Shown: positions 16,660 to 26,109 of the stretch, in pieces
Numbering within the stretch: the first letter of the stretch is position 1
Layout of the letters: each line of letters begins with the position of its first letter
Origin: an uncultured Nitrosomonadales bacterium
Lineage (GTDB): Bacteria > Pseudomonadota > Gammaproteobacteria > Burkholderiales > Gallionellaceae
DNA: 42,581 nt
NCBI GenBank assembly: GCA_903858965.1
Contig: CAIOKY010000105.1
Coordinates: 1-42,581 of the forward strand
Reading direction: 5' to 3'
Program-made: the position numbers and the translations under genes
The notes under the pieces: generated by a model
What the model was told of the DNA's origin: nothing
Database searches by the model: none
The model's input: the letters and a program-made list of their open reading frames with translations, nothing else

Positions 16660-18633
16660 ATGACTGATTCATTACAGCTCCTGCTGATCCTGCTGGCCGT
16701 CGCCGTGGGCGTGGTGGTACTGTGCCGTATCCTGCGTCTGCCGGCGATGCTGGGTTATCTTCTGGTCGGTATCCTGATCGGGCCGCATGCATTGGGCTGG
16801 ATACATGATGCGCCGGAAACCCGCCATCTGGCGGAGTTCGGCGTGGTGTTCCTGATGTTCAGCATCGGGCTGGAATTCAGCTTGGCGCGGTTGCGCAGCA
16901 TGCAACGCCTGGTGTTTGGCTTGGGCACTGCTCAGGTGGTGGCGACCATATTGCTGGTCATGTTCACCTCGCTTTTTTTCGGGCTGGATTGGCGCGCCGG
17001 GCTGGCGTTGGGTGGCGTACTGGCGATGTCCTCCACCGCGATTGTCAGTAAATTACTGATTGAGCGCGCTGAACTGAGCACGCCGCACGGCCAAAGGATC
17101 ATGGGCGTGTTGCTGTTCCAGGATCTGGCTGTGGTGCCGCTGATCATTATTATCCCGGCGCTGGCCAACAGCGGGCACAGCATCTATGCCACGCTCGGCA
17201 TAGCACTGTTCAAGGCCGCGCTGGTCTTGGCCGCGCTGCTGATCTTTGGGCAGCGCTTGTTGCGGCCATGGTTTCATCTGGTGGCCAGACAAAAATCTTC
17301 CGAGCTGTTCATGCTCAATGTGTTGCTGTTCACTCTCGGGTTGGCTTATCTCACCGAGCTGGCCGGACTATCGCTGGCGCTAGGTGCATTCGTTGCCGGG
17401 ATGTTGATCTCCGAAACCGAATACCGCTATCAGGTGGAAGAGGATATCAAACCGTTCCGTGACATGTTGCTTGGCTTGTTCTTCGTCACTATCGGGATGC
17501 TGCTCGATCTGGGCAGCGTGATTGCCGGATTCGGTTGGGTACTGTTGATTCTACTGATTCTGTTGCCGTTCAAGGCGGCGGTGGTGGCGCTGCTGGCGCG
17601 TTGGTTCGCCGGAAATTGGGGTGAGGCGATCCGCAGCGGTTTGGGTCTGGCGCAAGCAGGTGAATTCGGTTTCGTGCTGCTGACCCTCACGGGCCAGGTA
17701 AATTTGTTGCCGCCGGATGTGATGCAGAATGTGCTGGCGGCCATGCTAATTTCGATGCTGGCTGCGCCATTCCTGATTCAATATGCCGAGGTCATCGTTC
17801 GGAATCTGACCCCGTCCGCATGGATGGACAGCGCCATGCTGATACACCAGATCGCGGTGAAAAGCATGTCCAGCGACGCGCACATCATCGTCTGCGGTTA
17901 CGGGCGCAGCGGTGAGACGCTGGCGCGTTTCTTAACGCGGGAGAATTTCCGTTTCATCGCGCTGGATATCGACCCGCGCCGTGTGCATGAAGCCGCAGCA
18001 CACGGCGAGAGTGTGGTGTACGGTGACGCCGCAAAACGCGAAGTGTTGCTGGCCGCAGGGTTGATGCGCGCCAAAACTTTGGTGATCACCTACAACGATA
18101 AACATTCCGCCCTCAAAATTTTGCACCATGTGAACCAGATACGCCCCGATCTTCCGGTGGTGGTGCGCACTACCGACGATGCTCATATCGAGGAGCTGAA
18201 GAAAGCCGGCGCGGCCGAGGTGGTGGCGGAAGTCACAGAAGGCAGCGTGATGTTGGCGTCACAGGCGTTACTGATGTCCGGTGTGCCGCTGAGCCGCGTG
18301 ATACGCCGTGTCCAGGAAAGCCGGGCAGGGCGCTATGCGGCATTCAGCGGTTATTTTCGTACCGCTCAATATACTATAGACGAGCCAGGTGAAAACCTGC
18401 AACCGCGCTTTTTAAGCGTGTTACTCAAAGACGATTCTGTCGCGACGGGCAGGAAATTGGGTGATGTTGGTCTGGCCGAGTTGGATGTCGAAGTGAATGC
18501 CGTGCGTCGGCGCAACGTATACGGCGCGCAACCGAGCGAAGATATGCTGCTCCAGGCCGGGGACATCCTAGTGTTGCTCGGCTTGCCGGAAGCATTGCAA
18601 GCGGCCGAGCTGCAACTACATAAAGGGCAATAA
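16660..18633 (+). CDS. CPA2 monovalent cation:proton antiporter (KefB/KefC-like)
   Basis: Inner-membrane antiporter of 657 residues. About twelve helices (residues 5-380) form the Na_H_Exchanger domain, with the family stretch FGVVFLMFSIGLEFSLARL and LALGGVLAMSSTAIVSKLL. After these comes a cytoplasmic RCK/TrkA-N domain with nucleotide fold HIIVCGYGRSGETLARFL (about 408-425) and a TrkA-C domain at the end (about 575-650). The RCK domain makes ligand control (NAD(H) or glutathione adduct) likely. I cannot tell K+ from Na+ transport or prove glutathione gating, so no symbol is given. It is transcribed alone and ends at a terminator. Confidence 0.88.
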   Translation: MTDSLQLLLILLAVAVGVVVLCRILRLPAMLGYLLVGILIGPHALGWIHDAPETRHLAEFGVVFLMFSIGLEFSLARLRSMQRLVFGLGTAQVVATILLVMFTSLFFGLDWRAGLALGGVLAMSSTAIVSKLLIERAELSTPHGQRIMGVLLFQDLAVVPLIIIIPALANSGHSIYATLGIALFKAALVLAALLIFGQRLLRPWFHLVARQKSSELFMLNVLLFTLGLAYLTELAGLSLALGAFVAGMLISETEYRYQVEEDIKPFRDMLLGLFFVTIGMLLDLGSVIAGFGWVLLILLILLPFKAAVVALLARWFAGNWGEAIRSGLGLAQAGEFGFVLLTLTGQVNLLPPDVMQNVLAAMLISMLAAPFLIQYAEVIVRNLTPSAWMDSAMLIHQIAVKSMSSDAHIIVCGYGRSGETLARFLTRENFRFIALDIDPRRVHEAAAHGESVVYGDAAKREVLLAAGLMRAKTLVITYNDKHSALKILHHVNQIRPDLPVVVRTTDDAHIEELKKAGAAEVVAEVTEGSVMLASQALLMSGVPLSRVIRRVQESRAGRYAAFSGYFRTAQYTIDEPGENLQPRFLSVLLKDDSVATGRKLGDVGLAELDVEVNAVRRRNVYGAQPSEDMLLQAGDILVLLGLPEALQAAELQLHKGQ

Positions 18634-18635
18634 AA

Positions 18636-18659
18636 AAGCCCGCTGCGAACAGCGGGCTT
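18636..18659 (-). terminator. Terminator shared by antiporter and pilin genes
   Basis: Perfect 10-bp stem AAGCCCGCTG/CAGCGGGCTT with a 4-base loop. On the minus strand it is followed by a T6 tract, so it ends the pilin-like gene. On the plus strand the stem follows the antiporter stop directly but has few T residues after it, so it is a weaker terminator in that direction. Confidence 0.8.
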
Positions 18660-18679
18660 GTGTCACGCCGGGTGATTGT

Positions 18680-19372
18680 TTAGTAACCCATGCACACCAG
18701 GTAAGTAGTGTCATCGACTATGGCTGAAGTCGCTAGCGCTGTCGCACCCCCACCTGCAGCTGCTGGGGTAGCTGTGCCGGCAGCAACGACCATCACAGAG
18801 CCGGTTTGGGTATTGCCATCATCCAGCGTGGTATCAAGCTGTTTGGCAAACTTGCCTGGTATTGCGTCGGAGCAGACGATGTAGGTTCCTTTTATCCCGG
18901 CAACCGGGGATAGCGCCGCGTTGGTTACGCCAATAAAGCCGTTGACAGCATTCTTGGGCCGGTAGTCGGCTGCGGCTGTGCTGGTTGCGCCCGGGCCAAA
19001 ACCTGCCAGACGGACGTGTTGCCAGAATACGAAAGATTCATCTGCGGCAGTAGTGGCATCCCAGCCGCCGTCGATGACACCGTTATTCGTTGCACAATGC
19101 AAGGCGGCAGCAGTGGTGCAAACCGTGCCGGTATTGGCAGGAGGGAATTGTGAATCGAGACTGGCCTGGGTCTGATCCCCTGGCAAAGCTTTGTACTTGT
19201 CCTGATAGCCATAGATGAATACCGGAACGTTCTTGAAGTCGTTGGCGAGGTTCTTCACCTTTGCGCTGTTGATTAACTCTTGTCCTTTCAGCACGCCGCC
19301 GAGCAGCAAGCCGATGATCACCAGTACGATGGCGATTTCGATCAAGGTAAAACCGGATTGGTTACGTTTCAT
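18680..19372 (-). CDS. Solitary type IV pilin-like protein (prepilin N-terminus)
   Basis: Product of 230 residues with a class III signal: short basic leader MKRNQSG, then FTLIEIAIVLVIIGLLLGGV (Phe+1, Glu+5) forming the pilin helix. The rest is a globular Gly/Ala/Thr-rich head containing YQDKYKALPGDQ, seen in many beta/gammaproteobacterial pseudopilins. Six Cys are present, four in the head (positions around 85-94 and 190-228), including a C-terminal pair that could form a D-loop. No other pilus assembly genes are nearby. The start has an AGGAG site. Upstream is a perfect sigma-54 promoter. It could be a major pilin, an adhesin-like minor pilin or a type II secretion pseudopilin. Confidence 0.85.
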   Translation of the reverse strand: MKRNQSGFTLIEIAIVLVIIGLLLGGVLKGQELINSAKVKNLANDFKNVPVFIYGYQDKYKALPGDQTQASLDSQFPPANTGTVCTTAAALHCATNNGVIDGGWDATTAADESFVFWQHVRLAGFGPGATSTAAADYRPKNAVNGFIGVTNAALSPVAGIKGTYIVCSDAIPGKFAKQLDTTLDDGNTQTGSVMVVAAGTATPAAAGGGATALATSAIVDDTTYLVCMGY

Positions 19373-19413
19373 TGTGATAATCTCCTAAAATGTATGTGCT
19401 GCGCCAGTTATGC

Positions 19414-19429
19414 AGCAAGCGCTGTGCCA
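19414..19429 (-). promoter_or_regulatory. Sigma-54 (-24/-12) promoter of the pilin-like gene
   Basis: On the minus strand TGGCAC-AGCGC-TTGCT matches the sigma-54 consensus TGGCAC-N5-TTGCW at every fixed base. The predicted start of transcription is near 19402, giving a leader of about 30 bases containing the AGGAG ribosome site. An IHF-like sequence (AATCAA at 19483-19488, one mismatch in the distal half) and an inverted repeat AACTAA/TTAGTT (19532-19537, 19551-19556) lie upstream, where an enhancer-binding activator would be expected. Confidence 0.8.
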
Positions 19430-19510
19430 GTAATTGCAATGACAATGGATTTTGTTATTCCGTTCGTTAAATAATTAAATTTAATCAATCATATAAATAA
19501 ATTTTACGTG

Positions 19511-19526
19511 TGGCACTACCTCGGCT
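19511..19526 (+). promoter_or_regulatory. Possible sigma-54-like promoter of the histidine kinase
   Basis: TGGCAC-N5-CGGCT: the -24 hexamer is perfect and the invariant GG and GC are at the correct spacing, but the two T residues of the -12 box are replaced by CG. It would start transcription near 19538, 63 bases before the kinase start codon. This is tentative. Confidence 0.3.
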
Positions 19527-19600
19527 AGAGAAACTAACTGGGAGCGGCGTTTAGTTGGATAAGGATAGTTTTGACGATATGTTGACAGGATGATGACGAA

Positions 19601-21319
19601 ATGCTGACTCTGAATATGGGGGATCGCTTGCGTACAGGACGCTGGCTGTTGCTGGCGATGCTCGGGCTATTGCACGGCGCGTTGTTGCTCGGTGTGGAAA
19701 GCACATGGGTACACCCTTTGTTACTTGCTCACCTGGGGTTGTTCCTGCTTTGGCAGCCGCTGTGGCGCGGCGAACGCGAAGTCGGGCGCGGAGCGCTTGT
19801 ATTCATCCTGTTGGCGTCCATGGTGGCGATTTTCTGGTTGAGCTGGTGGGCGATTGCTTTTTGGCTGACCGGTTTGTTTGGCCTGGTTGGTGCGCGTGTA
19901 TTTGTTTTTCGCGACCGTTGGACGCGCCTGTTATATCTTTCATTGATCGTTTATTTGCTGGCGGTGTTGTTGCTCTGGGTAGTGCCGAATATATTTTCTG
20001 CTCAATCCACCATTGAGGTGGGGCGCATCATGATGCGTTATGTGTTGCCGCTGCTGATATTGGTCATGGCGATTCTGCCGCTTAACAAGGAGCCGTCCGA
20101 TAACAGTCAGTCGGTGGATTTCATATACAGCCTGATGCTGTTCATGCTGTTGACGCTGGTAGTGCTTGGCAGCCTTGCTTTCATGACCTTGGCGCAGCTG
20201 GATTATTTTGAATCCTTGTTGCGCACCCTGTTCCTGATCGGGTTGGTGCTGCTGGCACTGGGTGGATTGTGGAGTCCGCGCTTCGGCTTTAGCGGCCTGC
20301 AAATCATGTTTTCGCGCTATTTGTTGAATGTAGGCACGCCCTTTGAGAGTTGGCTCAGCCAATTGACCGAAGCAGCTCATCGCGAACCCGATGCGACATC
20401 TTATCTGCGTCGTGCCATTACACTGCTTGAAGATTTTTCGTGGCTGTCCGGTTTTTCCTGGCAATCGGCTGGTGTTGCCGGACAGTCCGGGCAATTCAGT
20501 GAATACTCCGTGGTGGTGCAAGAAGGCGAATTGCGTCTGACTCTATATGCGAAGCAGCCGCTCAACCCCACGTTGCTACTGCATATCCAGTTGCTCGTGC
20601 AATTGATCGGCTATTTCTATCAGGCTAAACAACGTGAGCAAAGCCTGCGTGACATCACGCGCTTACAGGCCGTGTACGAGACCGGGTCGCGCCTCACGCA
20701 CGACTTGAAAAACATGTTGCAATCGCTGCTCTCACTGACCTCCATCGCACAGAGCCGCGAAGAACGGGCGCAACAATTGCTCCAGCAGCAACTCCCGCTG
20801 CTTACCCAGCGTATCGAGATGACCTTGGTCAAACTCCAACAACCGTTGCTTGAGAGCGAAACCCCGCACCTCGCCTTGAACGTATGGTGGGAAGCTCTGC
20901 GTTTGCGCAACCAGTATCGGGCTATAGACTGGCATGCACCGGATGATTTGCCGGGCAGTCATATTCCTGCCGCCCTGTTCGATTGCATAATGGACAATCT
21001 GATCGATAATGCCTTAAGAAAGCGCCAATCCGAATCCGGCATCACCATCTCTGTCGAGATTCAAGCCGAACCACTGCGCCTGACGGTTTGCGACGGCGGC
21101 TATCCTATAGCGGAACACATTGCGGCAAGTTTGTTGCGCGGTGCCGTCGCCTCCGAAAATGGCTTGGGGATAGGCTTGTACCAGGCTGCGCGTTGGGCCA
21201 GTCAGATGGGCTATCGGCTGGCGTTAGTCAGCAATCAGGCGGGAAAGGTGTGCTTTGAACTGAGGGTGGAGGAAGGCCAGAGAACGGATGGCCGAAGTTC
21301 TGTTACGGCTTTGCCGTGA
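19601..21319 (+). CDS. Membrane sensor histidine kinase
   Basis: Sensor kinase of 572 residues. The first ~225 residues hold about seven or eight hydrophobic helices. A GAF-like linker region follows (about 270-350), then a dimerisation helix with phospho-acceptor H367 in SRLTHDLKN, and an ATPase domain with N-box DNLIDNALRKR and G-box GLGIGLYQAA. The H-D-L-K-N phrase recalls PrsK-type kinases of the exosortase/PEP-CTERM system, and the many-helix input recalls PilS, but neither identity is proven. No response regulator is adjacent, so the partner is elsewhere. The gene diverges from the pilin-like gene. The start is uncertain (weak ribosome site); a second ATG six codons in is possible. Confidence 0.8.
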   Translation: MLTLNMGDRLRTGRWLLLAMLGLLHGALLLGVESTWVHPLLLAHLGLFLLWQPLWRGEREVGRGALVFILLASMVAIFWLSWWAIAFWLTGLFGLVGARVFVFRDRWTRLLYLSLIVYLLAVLLLWVVPNIFSAQSTIEVGRIMMRYVLPLLILVMAILPLNKEPSDNSQSVDFIYSLMLFMLLTLVVLGSLAFMTLAQLDYFESLLRTLFLIGLVLLALGGLWSPRFGFSGLQIMFSRYLLNVGTPFESWLSQLTEAAHREPDATSYLRRAITLLEDFSWLSGFSWQSAGVAGQSGQFSEYSVVVQEGELRLTLYAKQPLNPTLLLHIQLLVQLIGYFYQAKQREQSLRDITRLQAVYETGSRLTHDLKNMLQSLLSLTSIAQSREERAQQLLQQQLPLLTQRIEMTLVKLQQPLLESETPHLALNVWWEALRLRNQYRAIDWHAPDDLPGSHIPAALFDCIMDNLIDNALRKRQSESGITISVEIQAEPLRLTVCDGGYPIAEHIAASLLRGAVASENGLGIGLYQAARWASQMGYRLALVSNQAGKVCFELRVEEGQRTDGRSSVTALP

Positions 21320-21436
21320 ATTGCACGTTATATACCTATAGCAGTGCACAAAAAGTTTGCCTTCGGTTCCCTGCGACGTCCCGAGTTCTGTGCAATGTGA
21401 TAAGCTTGTCGCTGTTATTACGTTTTATTTTGTTTC

Positions 21437-22531
21437 ATGTCCACCATCTCCGCATCTTCTCTCGCAGCCGCGCTACTGCGCCAGGAAGTCCTTGACCTGC
21501 ATGCTTACCATGTGCCGGAAAGTTCCGGTTACATCAAGCTGGATGCGATGGAGAATCCCTATCTCGTGCCGCTCGAACTGCGTGATGCAATCGCAAGGAT
21601 AGTCGCCGCCGCTGCCATCAATCGCTATCCCGATCCCAATGCCACATCTCTCAAGGAAAAGATCCGTGCTGTGACAGGTTTGCCGCAGGGGATGGAAGTG
21701 TTACTCGGCAACGGTTCGGATGAGTTGATCCAGTTACTGGCGATGGCCGTCCACAAACCGGATGCGGTGATGTTCAGTGTGGAGCCGTCGTTCGTTATGT
21801 ACAAGATGATCGCGACGTTTACCGGTATGCGTTACGTGGGCGTACCGTTGAACGCGGATTTTTCCCTGGATCTGCCTGCGACACTTGCAGCGATCAAACG
21901 TGAACGTCCTGCGTTGATCTTCCTGGCCTATCCCAACAATCCTAGTGGCAATTTGTTTTCTGCGGATGCGATGGCTCAAATCATTCGGGCGGCGCCGGGT
22001 TTGGTGGTGGTAGATGAGGCTTATTATGCTTTTGCCAGCGACAGTTTTATTCCCTGCTTGGCGAGTTATCCGAATTTGTTGGTAATGCGTACCTTTTCCA
22101 AGCTCGGCATGGCCGGGTTGCGTCTCGGTTTTCTGGCGGGCAGCCCGGCGTGGATCGGGCAGTTGGAAAAGCTGCGCTTGCCGTATAATGTGGGTGTCTT
22201 GCCGCAATTGGTCGCCGAAAAATTGTTGGGGCATCATGAGGTGCTGTTGCAGCAAGCGGAGCAAATCAAACGGGACCGGGCAAAGCTTTACCAGCAATTG
22301 AGTGAAATAGCCGCTGTAAAGGTTTACGCAAGCGAGGCGAATTTCCTGTTGTTCCGTGTGGCAGATGCAAATAGGGTGTTCAACGGTTTGAAGCAACGCG
22401 GCGTGCTAATCAAGAACCTGAACAGCGGGCATCCGATGTTAAAGGACTGCTTGCGAGTGACAATAGGTACGCCAGACGAGAACGTTAAGTTTATTGCTGC
22501 ATTACGAGAAGTCATTATTCAATCCGCTTAG
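21437..22531 (+). CDS. hisC: Histidinol-phosphate aminotransferase
   Basis: PLP enzyme of histidine synthesis (imidazole acetol phosphate to histidinol phosphate). The 364 residues contain the substrate loop YIKLDAMENPY, YPDPNATSLKEKIR, GNGSDELIQLLA, YPNNPSGN, and the PLP lysine K222 in RTFSKLGMAGLRLGF. It is the first gene of the his run; hisB follows after 9 bases. No leader peptide with a His run was found upstream, so regulation by attenuation is not supported. Confidence 0.95.
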   Translation: MSTISASSLAAALLRQEVLDLHAYHVPESSGYIKLDAMENPYLVPLELRDAIARIVAAAAINRYPDPNATSLKEKIRAVTGLPQGMEVLLGNGSDELIQLLAMAVHKPDAVMFSVEPSFVMYKMIATFTGMRYVGVPLNADFSLDLPATLAAIKRERPALIFLAYPNNPSGNLFSADAMAQIIRAAPGLVVVDEAYYAFASDSFIPCLASYPNLLVMRTFSKLGMAGLRLGFLAGSPAWIGQLEKLRLPYNVGVLPQLVAEKLLGHHEVLLQQAEQIKRDRAKLYQQLSEIAAVKVYASEANFLLFRVADANRVFNGLKQRGVLIKNLNSGHPMLKDCLRVTIGTPDENVKFIAALREVIIQSA

Positions 22532-22540
22532 GAACAGATC

Positions 22541-23128
22541 ATGCGTAGCGCGAAAGTTTCACGCAACACACTGGAAACCCAGATCAACATCGAGTTGAAT
22601 CTGGACGGCAACGGCAAGACCAAGTTTGATACCGGACTGCCGTTTCTCGATCACATGCTCGACCAGATCGCCCGGCACGGCATGTTGGATATGAACATCC
22701 TGGCCAAAGGCGATCTGCATATCGATGCGCATCACACTGTAGAAGACATCGGCATCACACTGGGCCAGGCGTTGAATCAGGCCTTGGGCGACAAGAAGGG
22801 ATTGCGCCGCTACGGTCACGCCTACATACCTTTGGATGAAGCCTTGTCGCGAGTGGTGCTGGATATTTCCGGTCGTCCAGGCTTGGTATTCAATTGTGAA
22901 TTCGTGCGCGGCAATGTCGGTGATTTCGATGTGGATCTGATCAAGGAATTTTTTCAGGGATTCGTCAACCACGCTTTGGTGACATTGCATATCGATAATC
23001 TGGCGGGCAACAATGCCCACCATCAGGCCGAGACCATTTTCAAGGCATTCGGCCGCGCGCTGCGTATGGCGATTGAGCTGGATCCGCGTATGGTCGGCGT
23101 GATGCCATCCACGAAGGGCACGCTATAA
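22541..23128 (+). CDS. hisB: Imidazoleglycerol-phosphate dehydratase
   Basis: Dehydratase of histidine synthesis. The 195 residues match the monofunctional form (no HAD phosphatase domain as in E. coli HisB). Metal-binding motifs are [31 protein letters not shown] and [20 protein letters not shown] separate histidinol-phosphatase is therefore needed and is not in this window. Confidence 0.97.
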   Translation: MRSAKVSRNTLETQINIELNLDGNGKTKFDTGLPFLDHMLDQIARHGMLDMNILAKGDLHIDAHHTVEDIGITLGQALNQALGDKKGLRRYGHAYIPLDEALSRVVLDISGRPGLVFNCEFVRGNVGDFDVDLIKEFFQGFVNHALVTLHIDNLAGNNAHHQAETIFKAFGRALRMAIELDPRMVGVMPSTKGTL

Positions 23129-23134
23129 ATTCAA

Positions 23135-23767
23135 ATGGTTGATGTCGCGGTAGTCGATTACGGGATGGGTAACTTGCGTTCGGTAGAACAGGCCTTGCGC
23201 AAGGTTGCTTCCGCCGCAAAGATTGCCGTAACAGACGATGCGGATGTGATTGCCAATGCCAAACGCGTGGTATTTCCCGGACAAGGTGCAATGCCCGACT
23301 GCATGCGTGAACTGGATGCGCGCGGTTTGCGCGATGCCGTGTTACTGGCTGCGCGCAGCAGGCCGTTCCTCGGTATTTGCATCGGTCTGCAAATGTTGTT
23401 CGAGCATAGTGCCGAGGGTGATGTCGCAGGGCTGGGTATTCTGCATGGGGGGGTGGTGCGTTTTCCCAGTAATATGCATGATGCGCAGGGTAACAAACTC
23501 AAGGTGCCGCATATGGGCTGGAACCAGGTGCATCACGGGCAACATCCTTTGTGGGATGGCATAGAACAGGATGCGCGTTTTTATTTCGTCCACAGCTATT
23601 ACGTGCAGCCGCAAGATGCCGCGTTGGTGCAGGCGACCAGCCAATATCCGCAATCGTTTGTTTGCGCTGTGGCGAAGGCGAATTTATTTGCGGTGCAATT
23701 TCATCCGGAAAAATGCTCTACAGCAGGGCTGAAACTGCTGCTAAAGTTTATGCAATGGATCCCTTAA
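23135..23767 (+). CDS. hisH: Imidazole glycerol phosphate synthase, glutaminase subunit
   Basis: Class I glutamine amidotransferase (210 residues) that feeds ammonia to HisF. The nucleophile is C82 in [12 protein letters not shown], and the His/Glu of the triad lie in AVQFHPEKC near the C-terminus. The oxyanion strand is [10 protein letters not shown]. It starts six bases after hisB and is followed by hisA after 16 bases. Confidence 0.97.
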   Translation: MVDVAVVDYGMGNLRSVEQALRKVASAAKIAVTDDADVIANAKRVVFPGQGAMPDCMRELDARGLRDAVLLAARSRPFLGICIGLQMLFEHSAEGDVAGLGILHGGVVRFPSNMHDAQGNKLKVPHMGWNQVHHGQHPLWDGIEQDARFYFVHSYYVQPQDAALVQATSQYPQSFVCAVAKANLFAVQFHPEKCSTAGLKLLLKFMQWIP

Positions 23768-23783
23768 ATTTTTACGTACTGCC

Positions 23784-24551
23784 ATGTTGATAATTCCTGC
23801 GATTGATTTGAAAGACGGTCATTGTGTGCGCCTGAAACAAGGTGTAATGGAGGGTGCCACGGTGTTTTCAGAAGACCCTGCCGCTACGGCAAAAAACTGG
23901 CTGGCGCAAGGCGCACGCCGTCTGCATCTGGTGGACTTGAACGGCGCCTTTGCCGGCAAGCCGAAGAACGAAGCCGCCGTGCGCAGCATTATTGATGCGG
24001 TGGGTCTTGATGTGCCGGTGCAATTAGGCGGAGGTATACGCGATCTGGAAACCATCGAACGCTATCTTGATATCGGTGTGACTTACATCATCATTGGCAC
24101 AGCCGCAGTCAAGGTACCGGGTTTTTTGCATGAAGCCTGTGACGCTTTTCCCGGGCATATCATGGTGGGTCTGGATGCCAAGGGCGGCAAAGTGGCAGTG
24201 GATGGCTGGTCCAAGCTGACCGGACATGATGTCGCCGATCTGGCGCACCGCTTTGAAGGTTATGGCGTGGAAGCCGTCATTTATACCGACATCGGGCGCG
24301 ATGGTATGTTGTCCGGGGTGAACATTCCCGCTACCGTAGAACTGGCACGGCCGCTACACGTTCCGGTGATCGCCAGCGGCGGCATCACCAACCTGGACGA
24401 TGTGCGTGCGCTATGTGCGGTGCAGGCTGAAGGCATCACAGGCGCAATTACCGGTCGTGCGATCTATGAAGGCACGCTGGATTTCAAGGCGGCACAAAAA
24501 CTGGCTGATGAGCTGACCGGGGCCGATGAGCTGACCGGGGCATCGCACTGA
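23784..24551 (+). CDS. hisA: ProFAR isomerase HisA
   Basis: TIM-barrel isomerase of histidine synthesis, 255 residues. It has the general base Asp8 in [14 protein letters not shown], the phosphate loops GGGIRD and SGGITN, and catalytic Asp in [12 protein letters not shown]. The C-terminus carries a tandem duplication of six codons (24504-24521 and 24522-24539), giving ADELTG twice just before the stop, which is outside the conserved barrel. Confidence 0.96.
   Translation: MLIIPAIDLKDGHCVRLKQGVMEGATVFSEDPAATAKNWLAQGARRLHLVDLNGAFAGKPKNEAAVRSIIDAVGLDVPVQLGGGIRDLETIERYLDIGVTYIIIGTAAVKVPGFLHEACDAFPGHIMVGLDAKGGKVAVDGWSKLTGHDVADLAHRFEGYGVEAVIYTDIGRDGMLSGVNIPATVELARPLHVPVIASGGITNLDDVRALCAVQAEGITGAITGRAIYEGTLDFKAAQKLADELTGADELTGASH
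24504..24539 (+). repeat. 18-bp tandem duplication at the 3' end of hisA
   Basis: Two adjacent 18-base units (GCTGATGAGCTGACCGGG and GCCGATGAGCTGACCGGG) differ at one base and keep the frame. The second copy probably arose by slippage and lengthens HisA by six residues (ADELTG). Confidence 0.85.
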
Positions 24552-24554
24552 TTC

Positions 24555-25313
24555 ATGCTCGCCAAACGTATCATTCCTTGTCTCGACGTGACAGCGGGGA
24601 GGGTCGTCAAAGGCGTGAGCTTTGTTGAGCTTCGCGATGCCGGTGATCCGGTGGAGATCGCACGCCGTTATGACGAACAAGGCGCCGACGAACTGACTTT
24701 TCTCGATATCACGGCAAGTTCGGACGACAGGGGGATCATTTTTCGCATCGTCGAACAGGTCGCCTCGCAAGTATTCATTCCACTGACCGTCGGCGGCGGT
24801 GTGCGCGAAGTCGGCGATGTGCGCAACCTGCTGAATGCCGGGGCGGACAAGGTCAGTATCAATACATCTGCGGTACTCAATCCGCAATTGGTCGCCGATG
24901 CGGCGGGACGCTATGGTTCACAATGCATCGTCGTGGCGATCGATGCCAAACAGAGTGCGTCTGGGCGCTGGGAGGTGTTCACCCATGGCGGACGCAACGC
25001 GACCGGACTGGATGCGGTAGCATGGGCGAAGAAGATGCAGGACTTGGGCGCGGGTGAAATCCTGCTGACCAGCATGGACAGGGACGGGCAAAAAATCGGT
25101 TTCGATCTGGCGTTGACCCGGTCTATCACCGACGCATTGGATATTCCGGTGATCGCCAGTGGCGGCGTGGGTAATCTGCAACACCTCGTTGACGGTGTAA
25201 AAAAAGGCGGAGCTGATGCGGTACTTGCCGCGAGCATTTTTCACTTTGGCGAATATACTGTGCAACAAGCCAAGCAGTTTATGATGCAACAAGGCATCGA
25301 GGTGCGGTTATGA
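24555..25313 (+). CDS. hisF: Imidazole glycerol phosphate synthase, cyclase subunit
   Basis: TIM-barrel cyclase of 252 residues, partner of HisH. Catalytic Asp11 lies in [16 protein letters not shown] and the second Asp in [16 protein letters not shown]. Phosphate loops are GGGVR and [11 protein letters not shown]. It follows hisA by 3 bases. Confidence 0.97.
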   Translation: MLAKRIIPCLDVTAGRVVKGVSFVELRDAGDPVEIARRYDEQGADELTFLDITASSDDRGIIFRIVEQVASQVFIPLTVGGGVREVGDVRNLLNAGADKVSINTSAVLNPQLVADAAGRYGSQCIVVAIDAKQSASGRWEVFTHGGRNATGLDAVAWAKKMQDLGAGEILLTSMDRDGQKIGFDLALTRSITDALDIPVIASGGVGNLQHLVDGVKKGGADAVLAASIFHFGEYTVQQAKQFMMQQGIEVRL

Positions 25314-25382
25314 CACGGTGCGCAAAAGCGACGGGTGCCCCGCTGCTTTGCAGCGCCCATTCGCTCTGTCGGAGGTGCGCCT

Positions 25383-25772
25383 ATGAGCGAAACATGGTTG
25401 AATAAAGTCAACTGGTCTGCAGACGGCTTGGTAACGGCCATTGCTCAAGATGCCATTACCGGACGGATCCTGATGGTGGCGTGGATGGATAGGGATGCGC
25501 TAAAGCTTACTCAGCAAAAAGGCGAGGCGGTATATTGGTCCCGTTCGCGCAAAAAACTCTGGCGCAAGGGCGAAGAATCCGGACACATCCAGAAAATAAA
25601 AGAGATTCGTCTCGATTGCGATGGTGACGTGATCCTGCTTCAGGTTGAACAACAAGGTGGCATCGCCTGTCATACCGGGCGCGAGAGCTGCTTCTACAGC
25701 CGTTTGGAACAAGGCAAGTGGGTGGAAGTGGATGCGGTGCTCAAATCTCCCGACGAAATATATAACAAATGA
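25383..25772 (+). CDS. hisI: Phosphoribosyl-AMP cyclohydrolase
   Basis: Zinc enzyme of histidine synthesis, 129 residues from the chosen start. The conserved [42 protein letters not shown] and [10 protein letters not shown] segments hold the Zn/Mg ligands. A start 48 bases earlier is possible in frame but lies before the GGAGGTG ribosome site (25371-25377), so the ATG at 25383 is preferred. It is separate from hisE, and its stop overlaps hisE's ATG. Confidence 0.95.
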   Translation: MSETWLNKVNWSADGLVTAIAQDAITGRILMVAWMDRDALKLTQQKGEAVYWSRSRKKLWRKGEESGHIQKIKEIRLDCDGDVILLQVEQQGGIACHTGRESCFYSRLEQGKWVEVDAVLKSPDEIYNK

Positions 25773-26107
25773 ACCCGGACAATATGAACAAGGATATTTT
25801 ACAAAGGCTGACCGAAACACTCGCGGCGCGCAAACAGGCATCGCCGGAAAGCTCCTATGTGGCGAAGCTGTTCAGCAAGGGCGAAGATGCGATCCTGAGA
25901 AAGATCGGCGAAGAAGCCACCGAGGTAATCCTCGCAAGCAAAGAAAGCGACAAGACTCATCTGGTATATGAAACCGCTGATTTGTGGTTTCATTGCATGG
26001 TGCTGTTGGCGCAACACGGCTTGAGCGCGGACGATGTGTTGCAAGAGTTGGCGAGGCGGGAGGGATTGTCCGGGATCGCCGAAAAAGAAAGCAGGAAAAA
26101 GGACTGA
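25769..26107 (+). CDS. hisE: Phosphoribosyl-ATP pyrophosphatase
   Basis: MazG-like all-alpha hydrolase of 112 residues, the second step of histidine synthesis. The typical [15 protein letters not shown] and [14 protein letters not shown] helices carry the metal-binding acidic residues. ATGA overlap with hisI indicates coupling. The HIT gene starts two bases after the stop. Confidence 0.95.
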   Translation: MNPDNMNKDILQRLTETLAARKQASPESSYVAKLFSKGEDAILRKIGEEATEVILASKESDKTHLVYETADLWFHCMVLLAQHGLSADDVLQELARREGLSGIAEKESRKKD

Positions 26108-26109
26108 GC

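Noticed and set aside
21301-21330. ACGGC-TTT-GCCGT stem at the end of the kinase gene as a terminator
   Set aside because: Short stem overlapping the stop codon and no T tract.
25984-26109. N-terminal extension of the HIT protein into hisE
   Set aside because: Overlaps hisE completely; the family starts at MSDCLFCKI.
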